Below, piece after piece: positions 8,539 to 17,486 of a stretch of 20,239 nucleotides of DNA (the first letter of the stretch is position 1; every line of letters begins with the position of its first letter). The notes below the pieces were generated by a model. It was not told where the DNA came from. It was given only the letters and a program-made list of their open reading frames with translations, and did no database searches. Source of the DNA: Chara braunii. Its lineage: Eukaryota; Streptophyta; Charophyceae; Charales; Characeae. The stretch is taken from assembly GCA_003427395.1 (NCBI GenBank), contig BFEA01000962.1:308147-328385 (forward strand). The letters run 5' to 3'. A program made the position numbers and the translations under genes.

Positions 8539-10195
8539 TCACTCCTTCGACATAATTTCCACTTGCCCGTACTGTGGTTCGTTCTCATCCTTCGGCTCGT
8601 TCCACGGAATTACCTCCTCGCTCTTGAGGACCTTCTTGGGTCGGTGCAGTCGTGTCAATCCGTCAGCATTCCCGTGCCTCTCGTGCTTCCGATGGCGAAT
8701 ATCAAAGTCCATGCTCTGTAGCACCGTTGCCCATCTCCCGATCATGCCCGAGTAATCCTTAGATTTCTTCAGGGCTAATAATGACTCATGATCGGTGACC
8801 AGCGTGAACTTCCGCCCATATAGATAGGCTCGAAATTGACTGATCCCCCACAGAGCCGCATAGCATTCTCCTGTCCGGGCGGCGTAATTGCGCTTGCAGG
8901 CAGGCACCGACTTAGACGCGTATTCCACCACGCATTCGAGTCCGCCTGGTCCCACCTGGGCCAAGATCGCTGAGATTGACTCCGGCTGCCACTTCGTGAT
9001 AAGGACAAAAGGCTTTTCAGGATCCGGTCTTATAAGGACCGGAGCCGAAATGAGGGCTGCCTTGAGTTTCGAAAACGCTTGATAACACTCTGGCGTCCAA
9101 ATCAACGGCTGATTTTTTTTCAGCAGATTTCTAAGGAGACCCGCAATAGCCGCGAAGTCCCTGATAAACCTTTGGTAGTACGAGGCCAGGCCCAGAAAGG
9201 CGCGAACTTGCGTGATAGTCGTGGGCACAGGCGCGTCTCTCATGACTGCCACCTTTTGCGGTTCCCGTCTGAGCCCCTGGTCTGTCACCACGTGTCCCAG
9301 GAAGGAAATGGTGGTGAGAAAGAACTGACATTTCTCTAGTGCCACCTTGAAACCAGCATCCCTCAATGCATGCAGCGTCCATTCGATGTGCTGCACATGC
9401 CCCTCGTAGGAACTCGAATACACCAGAATATCATCAACGTACACAATCACGCAATAGTTGATGATACTCAGTGTCAGACATGTCTTCCGCACAAAGTTCT
9501 GGAAAGCCATGTTCATGGCTCACTGAAAGGTTGCAGGAGCATTGCAGATGCCCATTGGACATCGAACCCATTGCCAAGTACCTTCGAACAACACAAACGC
9601 CGTTTTTGGACGATCCTCCTCTCGAACAAGCAGATGATGAAACCCATGTCAAACATCAAACTTACTGAAAAATCGAGCACTCCCAATTGCATCCAACAAC
9701 TCATCAATCCGGGGAAGGGGGTACACGTCTTTGATCGTGATATCGTTTAGCTTCCGATAATCGATGCATATGCGAATCCCTCCAGCCTTTTTGGCACGAT
9801 TACCACAGGAAACGACCAAGGTCTTATAGCGGGTTCGATCCATCCATTAGCTTCGAATTCCTTAATTCGTTGAAACGCGGCCGCCCGTTGGGCTGGCGAG
9901 TACCGATAAGGAACGAAGCTAATGGGTGGATGATCCCCCGTAAGGATGACATGCTCAATCACGTTAGACAACCCAATATCGTTATCGCGCACACTTAATA
10001 CCTCTTCGTACCCATTCAAGACGTTAATCAGTGATTTTCGAAATTCTAGAGAGACGTGATCGGGCAGAGTGACAGTCGGTCGATCGGGTATCTCAAGGGG
10101 CATATCGATCCAATCAGCAGGCCGATTCCGTCGGTCATGGACGCTACAGAAAATAGAGTTGCTAGTGCGAAAAATACAGTCGCGATCATTTGGGA
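8539..10195 (-). pseudogene. pol: Reverse transcriptase and RNase H (A; two TGA stops, frameshift)
   Basis: It copies element RNA to DNA and removes the RNA strand. The frame opens downstream of a frame change near 10195. The RT fingers run through WIEPAIRPWSFPVVIVPK to a five-base T run (9788-9792) where one base appears lost and the frame changes. It continues with IRICIDYRKLND, LPRIDELLD, FSKFD, then TGA (9651-9649), GFHHLLVREEDRPKTAF, then TGA (9522-9520), then AMNMAFQNF and the YVDD catalytic box (VYVDDILVYS). RNase H follows: the first catalytic Asp of the usual T-D motif is Lys here (ITKWQPE, codon at 8994-8992), while later acidic residues in GECYAALW, TDHESL and NADGLTR are present. 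The frame ends with TGA at 8539. Both internal TGA codons sit where the family normally has Arg. Clearly inactive as it stands. Confidence 0.9.
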
Positions 10196-10681
10196 TTCAG
10201 CGGGGCTAATCATCTCGGTCTCTTTAACTTCGGCGTCAATTTCCGAATCAGTCGTGGTTTCTTCCACGGTTGGTCCTGTTAAATCCATCATTTCCTGCAT
10301 CAGGTCGGGCACATCGTCGACGGGAGCTTCGGCTTCTTGTTTTATCAAGGCGATGGTCGCTCCTGTCGTAAGCAGCGATCTTGGAGGGGAAACAGAAACA
10401 TCCAGGTATTGTTTCGCCTGTTGATAGCGTGCTCGGAAAGAAAGTGTTCCCTCGTACAAAGTGCGAGGGGGTTCCAAATTGTCTGCTAGGTCAGATATTT
10501 GCAAGATGGGTTCTTCGAAAAAGGTCGAGGGACCGACCTGGGTTTCCATAGGCGTGAGCGCGTTGTTTTCCAGACTCAAGTGGAAAGTTCGTGTGGTTCT
10601 GGGAACCATCCAAAATTCCTCGGGAGTTTCGTGCTCGAAAAGTTCGACCAAGTGTTTCCATTCATTCTCACTAGGCATCTC
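10196..10681 (-). pseudogene. pol: Protease-RT linker region (A)
   Basis: This continues the protease frame after the in-frame TAA at 10684-10682; the next in-frame ATG is at 10678. It encodes about 160 residues rich in Glu, Thr and Ser with no recognised fold. Segments such as WKHLVELFEHETPEEFW and YQQAKQYLD look like ordinary folded protein, so the stop probably interrupts a continuous pol frame; it could in principle be a read-through stop. At about 10195 the coding signal moves to the reverse transcriptase frame, where R.CIFRTSNS.FC.VHDRR-type sequence leads into the RT. A linker between protease and RT is usual for Ty3/gypsy. Confidence 0.6.
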
Positions 10682-11188
10682 TTATTTGCACTCCTGTTCC
10701 TCGAATCCGCTACTATTATCCGGGGATGAAAATCCCTCCTGATTAGGACCTTGAATCATCCCTATCCGAGCAGAATTAGGATTCCTTTTTACTGTTCGGG
10801 TTGAAATCCGCAACGAAACGGTCCGAGGCTTTCCTCCTCTTTGCGTAAGCACCAACTGCTTGGAATCGAAATGCATGTGGGCACCTACCGCGATAGCCCA
10901 AGGCAGTCCCAACAACACCGAATATGAGTGCACATCTTTGACCAAGGCGTTAACGAGGACGTGCACTCGTCCAACTTTCACGGCCACATTCTCATTGATT
11001 CCTACGATATTCATGGCTTCCTCGTCAGCAGAGACGTAATGGTCCTTGCCAGATTGAGGGAGAATCGAGTTGAGTCGTCCCGTCCTTTTCATCGTATCTA
11101 ATGATACAACAACCGCAGAGGAGCCGGTATCAATGAGGGCGTTAAAAGGTTTGCCCCATACTTCACAATCACATTCCGCACTTTCCAT
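10682..11188 (-). CDS. pol: Retropepsin-type aspartic protease domain (A)
   Basis: The active-site motif is ALIDTGSSAVVVS at about residues 18-30, followed by the expected core with VLVNALVKDVHSYSVLLGLPWAIAVGAHMHFDS, the usual flap to ILG-like region (here LLGLPW). It would cut Gag and Pol into mature proteins. The first ATG of this frame is at 11188, but the frame is open a little farther upstream and overlaps the gag-frame tail (to 11098). The protease frame is -1 relative to gag, so expression by -1 frameshifting or an indel are both possible; I see no clear slippery heptamer. It ends at TAA 10684-10682, with the linker continuing in the same frame. Confidence 0.85.
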   Translation of the reverse strand: MESAECDCEVWGKPFNALIDTGSSAVVVSLDTMKRTGRLNSILPQSGKDHYVSADEEAMNIVGINENVAVKVGRVHVLVNALVKDVHSYSVLLGLPWAIAVGAHMHFDSKQLVLTQRGGKPRTVSLRISTRTVKRNPNSARIGMIQGPNQEGFSSPDNSSGFEEQECK

Positions 11189-12786
11189 AACACTGGTCGA
11201 GCTCGCACGAAATGATCTTTCTCGGCTAAAGAAATCTTAGCTACTTGCGCTTCTTCGGGTTCACCAACTTCGGGTTCAGGCGGTGCAACACCCTCCGCTC
11301 CTTCTTCCTTCTTCTTTTTCAACATCCGTTGTATGCGCTGGTATGTAAAACATTTTTGATTCTTCCGACATTGTTGTAGCAGCTTGTCATTTGCTGCTTC
11401 GGATATGGTGAGCAAATGTCCCACTGGGACCGGAACGAGAATGTCCAGTTGCTTAAGCGTTCGTAGTACATCAATTTCTCCCGTCCGAAACTGTGGTCCG
11501 GGGTTGCGTTTGACCCATTCAAGGTCATCCTGGGCTGGTCGGATGGCTCCGATCATGCCGGCGAAATGAAGGTATTCGACTGGATCAACCACGTCAGCAG
11601 CTTTGGAAGAAGAAGTTCCTGAGGTCAATGCAACTGCCATTGAGAGGGAAGGTCGCTCAGGGGCGTATGCAATGATCTCCTAGTTTCGGGCCGTATCCAT
11701 TAGTGAGGCCACCCGTCCTTAATTCAGAGTTACGGAAGCTGAGGCAGGTGGGGGCTGATTTCAGTTTGGCTGCGGATTGTCCTTTGCGGGCTGTTTGCAA
11801 TTGTAACACTCGATTTTCCCTGCCAGGTTGGCTGCATGTCCAGGTGCAGGCGGAGCAGGCAAAAGCGGGAATGATGCAGGGGCAGGTCGAGTAGAAGTCG
11901 GGCTGGGCTTAATTAGCCTACTCATTATCTGTTCCATTCGATCCATGTGAGCCGCCTGCATTTGGATCAGATTCCTCATCCATTCAGATTGTTTGGTAGT
12001 AGCAATATGGATCATCTATGCCAAATGTATGTTTGTTACGGTCGTAGAGGTAGGATCTTGGGAGCTTCTGGGCTTAACAGTTGCTACCTGTTGGTTCATT
12101 GAGAGAATCGGAGGAGGGGGAGAAGGAACTGACGGGATATCAGAGGCGGCCCCTTCGGGAAGGTCATGATCAGGCCGGGGATAGAATCGTTCTACCGCTC
12201 GTAACCACGACCGTCGTTTCGTTGCTACATCCTGAATCGTGTATATAATGTCTTCGTCTCCTTGACTGATATAATTCTTTGTATCCGTCAGATCTAATTC
12301 AAGTGCTTTGGTGATGATAGCGGATAGCTGGTTCGTTTTTGTGGGGACCTTTTTCTGCAGCTTAGCTTTTAGCGTCAGACTTCGTAGATGATCGATGAAT
12401 AAATCTCAGGCGGACTTTTAATCTCGCCCTGATATGTCCAACGTAGTTTGGAATCGATCCACGAAGCAAGACAGCAACTCCCCTCGTTCTTGCGGTCGAG
12501 TTTTGAGTACATACCAAGCGGCGGCGTCATTGACCATATCAAATCTGGCCAAGCACGCTTGCTTGAAGGTGTTCCAATCTACCCATCTGTGTTTCTTTAA
12601 CCAATCATGCGTTGTGTTGCGAAGCAGCAAGGTGATGACGCGGGGGAGATCTTCCGCGCTATATCCTTGAGCTTGGACGACTTCCAACCAAGCTTCGGGG
12701 TGGGTGTGATTAGGGAAGAACGGAAAAGCGGTGGGAATACTAACAATCACCCTAGGGGGGGCGGCGTTGCCGTCATCCATTGGCAT
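11098..12786 (-). pseudogene. gag: Gag polyprotein (A; several in-frame stops)
   Basis: One reading frame runs from 12825 to 11098 with no indel but with stops at TAA 12420-12418, TGA 12408-12406, TAG 12018-12016, TGA 11763-11761 and two more before 11640. The capsid-like part has HPEAWLEVVQAQGY, NTTHDWLKKH, WNTFKQACLARF and VDRFQTTLDISGRD, then DLFIDHLRSLTLKAKLQ. A proline-rich segment precedes a broken zinc knuckle: CYNCKQP at about 11810 has the first two Cys but lacks the His and last Cys. The part below 11640 (EYLHFAGMIGAIRP..., then Lys/Glu-rich) is probably the Gag tail. The first in-frame ATG is 12786; the open frame begins farther up at a TTG, with a TGA just before it. Gag would form the particle that packages element RNA. 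Confidence 0.8.
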
Positions 12787-12897
12787 AGCTGGTCTAGCCT
12801 CACCAGATCTAGATCTAGTTACCAAACGATCTCAACGAGAAGGTTGAGGGATTCTTCTACCTCTCGCCAGTTCGACTCACTATCATCAGAACCGACA
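12787..12897 (-). other. Leader between 5' LTR and gag; primer binding site not identified
   Basis: On the minus strand the LTR is followed by TGTCGGTTCTGATGATAGTG. A primer binding site normally starts with TGG within a few bases of the LTR. The first TGG here is about 30 nt in (TGGCGAGAGG...), and I cannot match it to a plant tRNA 3' end by eye. The LTR inner end is itself altered, so the site may be lost or displaced. Confidence 0.4.
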
Positions 12898-12898
12898 T

Positions 12899-12914
12899 GT
12901 GTCGGCTCCGACAC
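12899..12914. repeat. Palindrome at inner end of 5' LTR
   Basis: GTGTCGG-CT-CCGACAC, a 7-bp inverted repeat with a 2-nt centre, at the predicted LTR/leader border. It replaces TGTGACGCG of the other LTR. Confidence 0.55.
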
Positions 12915-13201
12915 CAACCTCACGCTTTGTGCTGTCTTCGGTTCGGAGTGCTAAAGGTGCAGAAAAAAAGCCCAGAAAAACAGCAAGATGGGGTGTGCCA
13001 AGGATTTTTGGAAAATTGAGTGTGGGGACACAGACAGAACTAAAATCCCCCATGTTGGCCTGATGATGTAAGTCGATTGCTTTCGCATGTCGCGGGATGC
13101 GCGCGCAGGCACGGCGCGAAAAGAGAAAAATCTAATTTCAATCCAAAAAGTATTGTCGAACTTCCCACCGCGCTATGGATCTTCATTTAGAGCGGAAGGG
13201 C

Positions 13202-13203
13202 TA
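13202..13203. other. 571-bp deletion junction in 5' LTR
   Basis: The sequence GAGCGGAAGGGCT, homologous to the 3' LTR up to 1736, joins directly to AGGGAGACATC, homologous from 2308. The missing piece, 1737-2307, holds almost the whole LTR ORF. Because B has the ORF at the same place, deletion here is more likely than insertion in the 3' LTR. Confidence 0.85.
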
Positions 13204-13449
13204 GGGAGACATCTTACAAAGCCCGTACAATCATGCAAATAATTGGGTTGGAGTTTCGAGAGATCAACCCGCGACTCGGTTTCAGCAGACCAGATCGACA
13301 AAAATCCGAGGCACCTGACTTTTTCGAGGCTGCCCCATAGACTGTCTGGAGATGTCGTGCAGTATAAGGCAGATGGCATGCACAGTGTATTCAAAACGAC
13401 AGATCGAAACACTCTTGCATTCTCGAACAAAATCCTGTCGAGTTCTGGA

Positions 13450-13640
13450 TCTAATCAACACAACAAACTCACGTGCAAGCATTCCTATGCATACATCCAC
13501 TGTGGAAGGTGCGAAAATGACAATGGTGCATCAAAAACAAATCGNTCTAATCAACACAACAAACTCACGTGCAAGCATTCCTATGCATACATCCACTGTG
13601 GAAGGTGCGAAAATGACAATGGTGCATCAAAAACAAATCG
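13450..13640. repeat. Exact 95-bp duplication around a single N (likely assembly join)
   Basis: Bases 13450-13544 and 13546-13640 are identical, with N at 13545 between them. The 3' LTR has one copy (about 2560-2655). Two identical contig ends left unmerged with one N is the simplest reading. Translated frames across it are not meaningful. Confidence 0.93.
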
Positions 13641-14221
13641 GGGGATAGTACACACGCATCCACCGTTCACAAGACAAGAGGATTGAACTCCCTTACATCC
13701 GGGGATTACCCAGGAAACTAATGGAAGAGTTCCGAAAGAAGTTCTTCTCTGCGGGAAATCACGAGGATTCACTTCTGTTCATAGGAGAGACAGACTCATA
13801 ACACATTGTCATTCAAATCAGAGAGAGAGAGAGAGATGGGAGAGATAGACGAGATATGTCGAGACAGAAGACACCGGAATCCGACATGAGAACATTCGGC
13901 TTCACAGACATGATCCGCAACCATGAAGGCGCATTCGCCTTGAAATTCCAGTATGGCCCCGAGCCAATCATCCACTCAACTCCAATTACCGATCCTCATA
14001 CACGCACCGACGATCCCGCCATCGCGTGCTAACTTCCACCGCTGCGATCGTCACCCCGCTGTTGCAAGCTCGACACGGCTCGCTTGGATCCCACAGTCCG
14101 TCGTGGCGATCAAGCGTGCAACCGGCCAGCGTACAGTCAGCCCGACAGGACTTTTCGACTCGCACCCAACGCATCACCTAGCCACTGCTTCCCAGAAACT
14201 GGCTTGCGAGTGGAAAACGTA

Positions 14222-14255
14222 AGAGAGTTTTGCGGGCGCGCTTGCGAAATTTATA
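14222..14255 (-). promoter_or_regulatory. LTR core promoter, 5' LTR of A
   Basis: TATAAAT at 14255-14249 on the minus strand, ACTCTCT beginning at 14228, and a CCAAT at 14430-14426. Identical layout to the 3' LTR. This is the copy that would have driven full-length element RNA. Confidence 0.72.
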
Positions 14256-15132
14256 GTTGCGAAAAAGAAGACAGACGGGGGAGAAGACAGGGGGGAAATC
14301 GAGGTGTAAGAGGAGAAGATTTAACAAGGGGTGCTCAAGGGAAGCCATGTTGATCCTTCGGAACTCAATGTTCAGCCAATCAAATTCGTCCCGCAACAAG
14401 AAGATCCTCTTGCTCAACGCGTCTGATTGGTGAGAGGGGGTAATCGAAGGATTAACCGGGCTTCGTGAGCCAAGGTTGAAGATCGAGAAGGGAAGAGGCG
14501 CGAAAAGTAGCGTGAGACGGGTCCAAGATTCAGATGATCAAGAAGGGCAAATAGGCGCGCAAGAAATAGAGAGAGGGAAAAACAGTTGCGATAGGAGAAG
14601 AAGAGGAGGGAGAAGGGAGAGAGAAGAATAACGCGGGAAATAAGGAGGAGGAGGCTCGCATGCGCGGCGCCAACAAAAAAAAAAAGGCACCAAAACAGTT
14701 ACGCCTTGCCTATGTCGTACACCAATTCAAAAATTGAAATTGCCATATCCAAGCGCGAAAGTCGATGCGGGAAAAGAAAGTCCTATGCCTATCCGTATTT
14801 TCATAAAATTCCTAGAGTTTTCTTCGACGTGACTGAGAACATTCATGCAAAGAAAAAGACATGTCGGGTTCCGACTATTCCGGAATTTCTAACTGTCGAG
14901 CCCGATTCCTACTACGCTCGCTAGGGCGCGCGTAATATCCCATGCATTTCCAGAATTACAAAAAGAACAGAATTCCAAGAATCAATAAAACCTCCGAAAA
15001 ATGGGGGCCTATACAAAGCACCTGAAATCAGGAAAAGCAACGGGGGCTTTATTGGGTCGGTATGATACAAAAAGGGGGGGTTGAGTCAAGAGGTACGAAA
15101 GATAGCACGGGGTCGGGAAGTGGTTCGTCACA

Positions 15133-15136
15133 TGGG
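15133..15136. repeat. Target-site duplication of A, right copy (TGGG)
   Basis: It follows the A terminus CGTCACA directly and matches 1435-1438. Two bases later comes the stop codon of B's LTR ORF (15140-15138), so A landed just downstream of that ORF. Confidence 0.65.
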
Positions 15137-15137
15137 G

Positions 15138-15674
15138 CTACCACCTCTGTTGGTTCCGTTGTCTGGGTCGGACTCGTATTTGGTGCATGGTCGGGATGCT
15201 ATGGCTATCGCGTTGTCCGAGCACTTGTTCACGTCGTGCGTCACTGGTCTCGAAATCCAATGCGGCTGGCCATACCCGTAGGCTGTGCGCCCGTCGTTCT
15301 TCCTCCGAGCTAGTTCTTCGGATGAAATTGGAGGCTCGGTACTCGTGGTCTTGCAAGCACTCCGAGCACGGGGGTTGGGGCCAATACGGAGCGATTGCAC
15401 ACCAGGGGAGGGTGGTCAACGAATGGAAGGGCAGTATGCGGTGGTAGGGACGGAAGTCAGTTTCCAGAATAATTATTCCTCGTTTCGCGACAAGGTGACA
15501 TGTGTACGAGATGGGGAATTCCGGGTGGTGGGAAATGCGCCCTCGAGCTCGGTCGATATCCCACTCGCAGATGCCCTTGTTTCCCACCGGGTCTGCAAAG
15601 TCGGGAAGTTCTCTCCTTGGTCGTGCAGACAAACACACGTGCTCCCAATACTCCCGAAATTTCGGATCTCTCAA
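15138..15674 (-). CDS. LTR-embedded ORF of unknown function (B copy)
   Basis: This is an uninterrupted frame of 178 codons, homologous to 1672-2220 in A's 3' LTR: 27 of 72 residues identical without gaps, same C-x22-C-x43-C-x2-C spacing. An upstream part includes KFREYWEHVCLSARPRRELPDF. The C-terminal third is Arg- and Glu-rich. The track start is a TTG; the frame stays open upstream for about 25 codons to a TGA, and an ATG at 15745 lies in another frame that would join after one indel. It ends at TAG 15140-15138, two bases from the A insertion. It sits downstream of B's LTR promoter (about 16541). No known family recognised. Persistence as an open frame in an old, otherwise broken element is notable. 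Confidence 0.6.
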   Translation of the reverse strand: MRDPKFREYWEHVCLSARPRRELPDFADPVGNKGICEWDIDRARGRISHHPEFPISYTCHLVAKRGIIILETDFRPYHRILPFHSLTTLPWCAIAPYWPQPPCSECLQDHEYRASNFIRRTSSEEERRAHSLRVWPAALDFETSDARREQVLGQRDSHSIPTMHQIRVRPRQRNQQRW

Positions 15675-16280
15675 ACACTCACGTTCAGTAATACGGAAAG
15701 GGAGTTCAATATTAATGGCGTGGGGTGAGGCGGAAACTCAGTCATTCGAAGAGTTGGACCGAGCACAGACACTGCAGACACGCGTGTAGGCCACGTTCTT
15801 CGATCGAGCGTACACGTGCGTACGCAAGACCTGCCCTTCGGTCCAACAGATAATGACTAATGACCCAGGTCTCATATATGCTGGCCTGTTAACCGAGGGT
15901 GGATAGCCCTATGGCGAGACAGACATCTGATAACCTAGCATGCTTATTTAATTTCGACAGACAAATACCCATTGTCCACGCGTCCAGTTTTATGCATACA
16001 TTAAAAAAAAAAAGGAAGGTGACAATCATTCATGCATCAGAATCGTACAAAATTCGATCGTAGGCAATTAACGATTGAATGGGGTCCATCCATATAGAGG
16101 GGAAAACAAAATGGGAGAAACAAGCTCAATCACTAGAGGCAAGCGAAAAAGGAAATCCGAGATGTTGATCGGAAGAAACAAAGGCGACCTGCGCCAAATA
16201 CGAAAATTGCTCAGAAGGAAAGAACAACAATCAAAATGGCCTAGAGGGATAGAAGAAGAAGCTCATCGCACACATCCCGC

Positions 16281-16306
16281 CTCTCTCTCTCTCTCTCTTT
16301 CTCTCT
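16281..16306. repeat. (CT)n microsatellite in B LTR
   Basis: Nine CT units, one T interruption, then further CT. It lies in the R/U5 part of B's LTR, downstream of the predicted RNA start on the minus strand. Confidence 0.9.
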
Positions 16307-16534
16307 TCACAACGCCCCGATGCGGGCAGTTCGTCGCCTCGCACCTACGCCGAGTTGTCACCCCGCTTAGCCCGAGCATGCCCGTCAGGTTCGGTCATGT
16401 GCCACAGTCCGTCACGGCCCCACGTGAACCCCGCACGCCCGGCACCAGCTTGTCGGATCGCCCAACTCTCTTACTCACCTGACACCTCCTGCTCGTTAGC
16501 CGATCCTATCGACCGCGCTAACTCCAAAAGTCTT

Positions 16535-16568
16535 AGAGAGTGAATTAATCACGCTTGCGAGATTTATA
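16535..16568 (-). promoter_or_regulatory. LTR core promoter of B
   Basis: TATAAAT at 16568-16562, then CGCAAGCG shared with A, then ACTCTCT starting at 16541, exactly 27 bases from the first T of the box as in both A LTRs. The bases between diverge, so the kept motifs and spacing are informative. Confidence 0.7.
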
Positions 16569-16585
16569 GCATGCATGCTTGGCGC

Positions 16586-16659
16586 GAGATAATCAGGATC
16601 GTGTTCGGGTGGGAGGAAGGAGGAGATAATCAGGATCGTGTTCGGGTGGGAGGAAGGAG
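16586..16659. repeat. 37-bp tandem duplication upstream of B's TATA box
   Basis: Two copies, 16586-16622 and 16623-16659, starting GAGATAATCAGGATCGTGTT and containing CGGGTGGGAGGAAGGAG. The array ends 18 bases upstream (minus strand) of TATAAAT, where duplicated enhancers occur in LTR promoters. A's LTRs show no such duplication. Confidence 0.85.
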
Positions 16660-17317
16660 GAAGGAAGTGCTTACGCCTGCATGGCCAGGCCGCCGTGTGA
16701 GGGACGTAGCCACACTCCACACATCGATCCGGTCATGCAAGTGTTTAGGCCAATGAGGGAGATGTATACGCGCGCAAAGGCTCTGCAAAAGATATCAAGA
16801 ACGAGAGGATTACAATTGCAATGACGCCCGCCAAACAAAGATTACAGCTACATACGAGATTAAGGTGCGGAAAAGTCAGAACACAGTTCCTGACGCGGTC
16901 GAGCATCTGCAAGCAGGAATCGCCTCGCAACAGAAATTAAGATGCGCGCAAATTCCTAATCTAAGTCCTAATTACAAAAAGAAAATCCGAACGAAGCAGA
17001 TTCCGAGAGCCCACGGGGGCTCGACATCAGTTAAAAGTTCAAAAAGATTTTCCCGCGGGCCCGCGCAATAATCGCGCTAAAATTCTCATTTCCCATAGCG
17101 GAACAAGAAAGAAGCTATGGCAACCGTTTATTCGTCGCGCTTGCTGAGGCACGATCAACTATGAACCACCATGGGACTAGACCAGTTTTAAGTCAAAAGA
17201 GATAAGAAAAAAATAGGGGCATCTATGCAATCCGGCAGGCCGTTCCGACTCAGCCAATCCCTTCCCCCCCCCCCATACAGCCTTGAGCAGAAATTCGCGT
17301 GGTTGCAGAAAACAGTT

Positions 17318-17333
17318 CGTCACATATGTGACG
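17318..17333. repeat. 16-bp palindrome at B's internal/LTR junction
   Basis: CGTCACATATGTGACG, identical to 4156-4171 in A, followed by GGGGGTTCCAA in both. It fixes the B LTR start at 17324. Confidence 0.75.
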
Positions 17334-17486
17334 TCGAGGGGGTTCCAATCTTAAGCAAGCTCCCGCTTGCTCTCCGCCGTTTACTGGTCTTAAAATTTAT
17401 CGACAATCATCGTGGGGTTGACACGTGCCACTTACTGTAAGATGAGAGTGTTGAGGTCATCCAAGGTGGCATCGCGAACCTCGATC
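17325..17486 (-). other. Element B 3' untranslated region
   Basis: About 160 bases between the X2 stop and the LTR. It contains a hairpin, AGCAAGC-TCCC-GCTTGCT (17354-17371). As in A, no polypurine tract stands directly before the LTR. Confidence 0.55.

Larger units (their letters stand above)
1439..15132 (-). mobile_element. Element A: full-length, decayed Ty3/gypsy LTR retrotransposon
   Basis: Two long direct repeats (1439-4162 and 12898-15132) bracket minus-strand gag, protease, reverse transcriptase, RNase H and integrase in the Ty3/gypsy order, RT before IN. The outer ends are TGTGACG on the left and CGTCACA on the right, the TG...CA rule with 7-bp inverted ends. TGGG lies directly outside both ends (1435-1438 and 15133-15136) and is taken as the target-site duplication. 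Hand comparison of 3359-3620 with 14331-14592 gives about 13 differences in 260 bases, so the insertion is not recent. All internal ORFs are broken, so it is non-autonomous now. It sits inside the LTR of the related element B. Confidence 0.9.
12898..15132 (-). repeat. Element A 5' LTR (2235 bp)
   Basis: It pairs with 1439-4162. On the minus strand it starts TGTGACGAACCA at 15132. The inner end is uncertain by about 15 bp: at 12898 it reads TGTGTCGGCTCCGACACCAACC instead of TGTGACGCGCAACC. It lacks 571 bp present in the 3' LTR (junction at 13202/13203), which removes nearly all of the LTR ORF, and it contains a 95-bp duplication around an N. The promoter is at 14222-14255, giving U3 about 900 bp and R/U5 about 1.3 kb. 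Confidence 0.87.
15133..17324 (-). mobile_element. Element B 3' LTR, main part
   Basis: On the minus strand it starts TGTGACGAACTG at 17324, after the same 16-bp palindrome as in A. It shares with A's LTR the TATA/ACTCTCT promoter, a GTCACCCCGCT...CCGTC block (about 16358-16420; compare 3078-3131) and an ORF near the 3' end. With 1233-1438 it totals about 2.4 kb, close to A's 2.7 kb. Other parts are too diverged to align by eye, so B belongs to a related but separate family or is much older. Confidence 0.75.

Noticed and set aside
13243-13686. 147-codon plus-strand frame in the 5' LTR (with a 3' LTR counterpart at 2363-2686)
   Set aside because: It crosses the N and the artefactual 95-bp duplication, is on the strand opposite to the element, and is kept in both copies only because they are LTRs.
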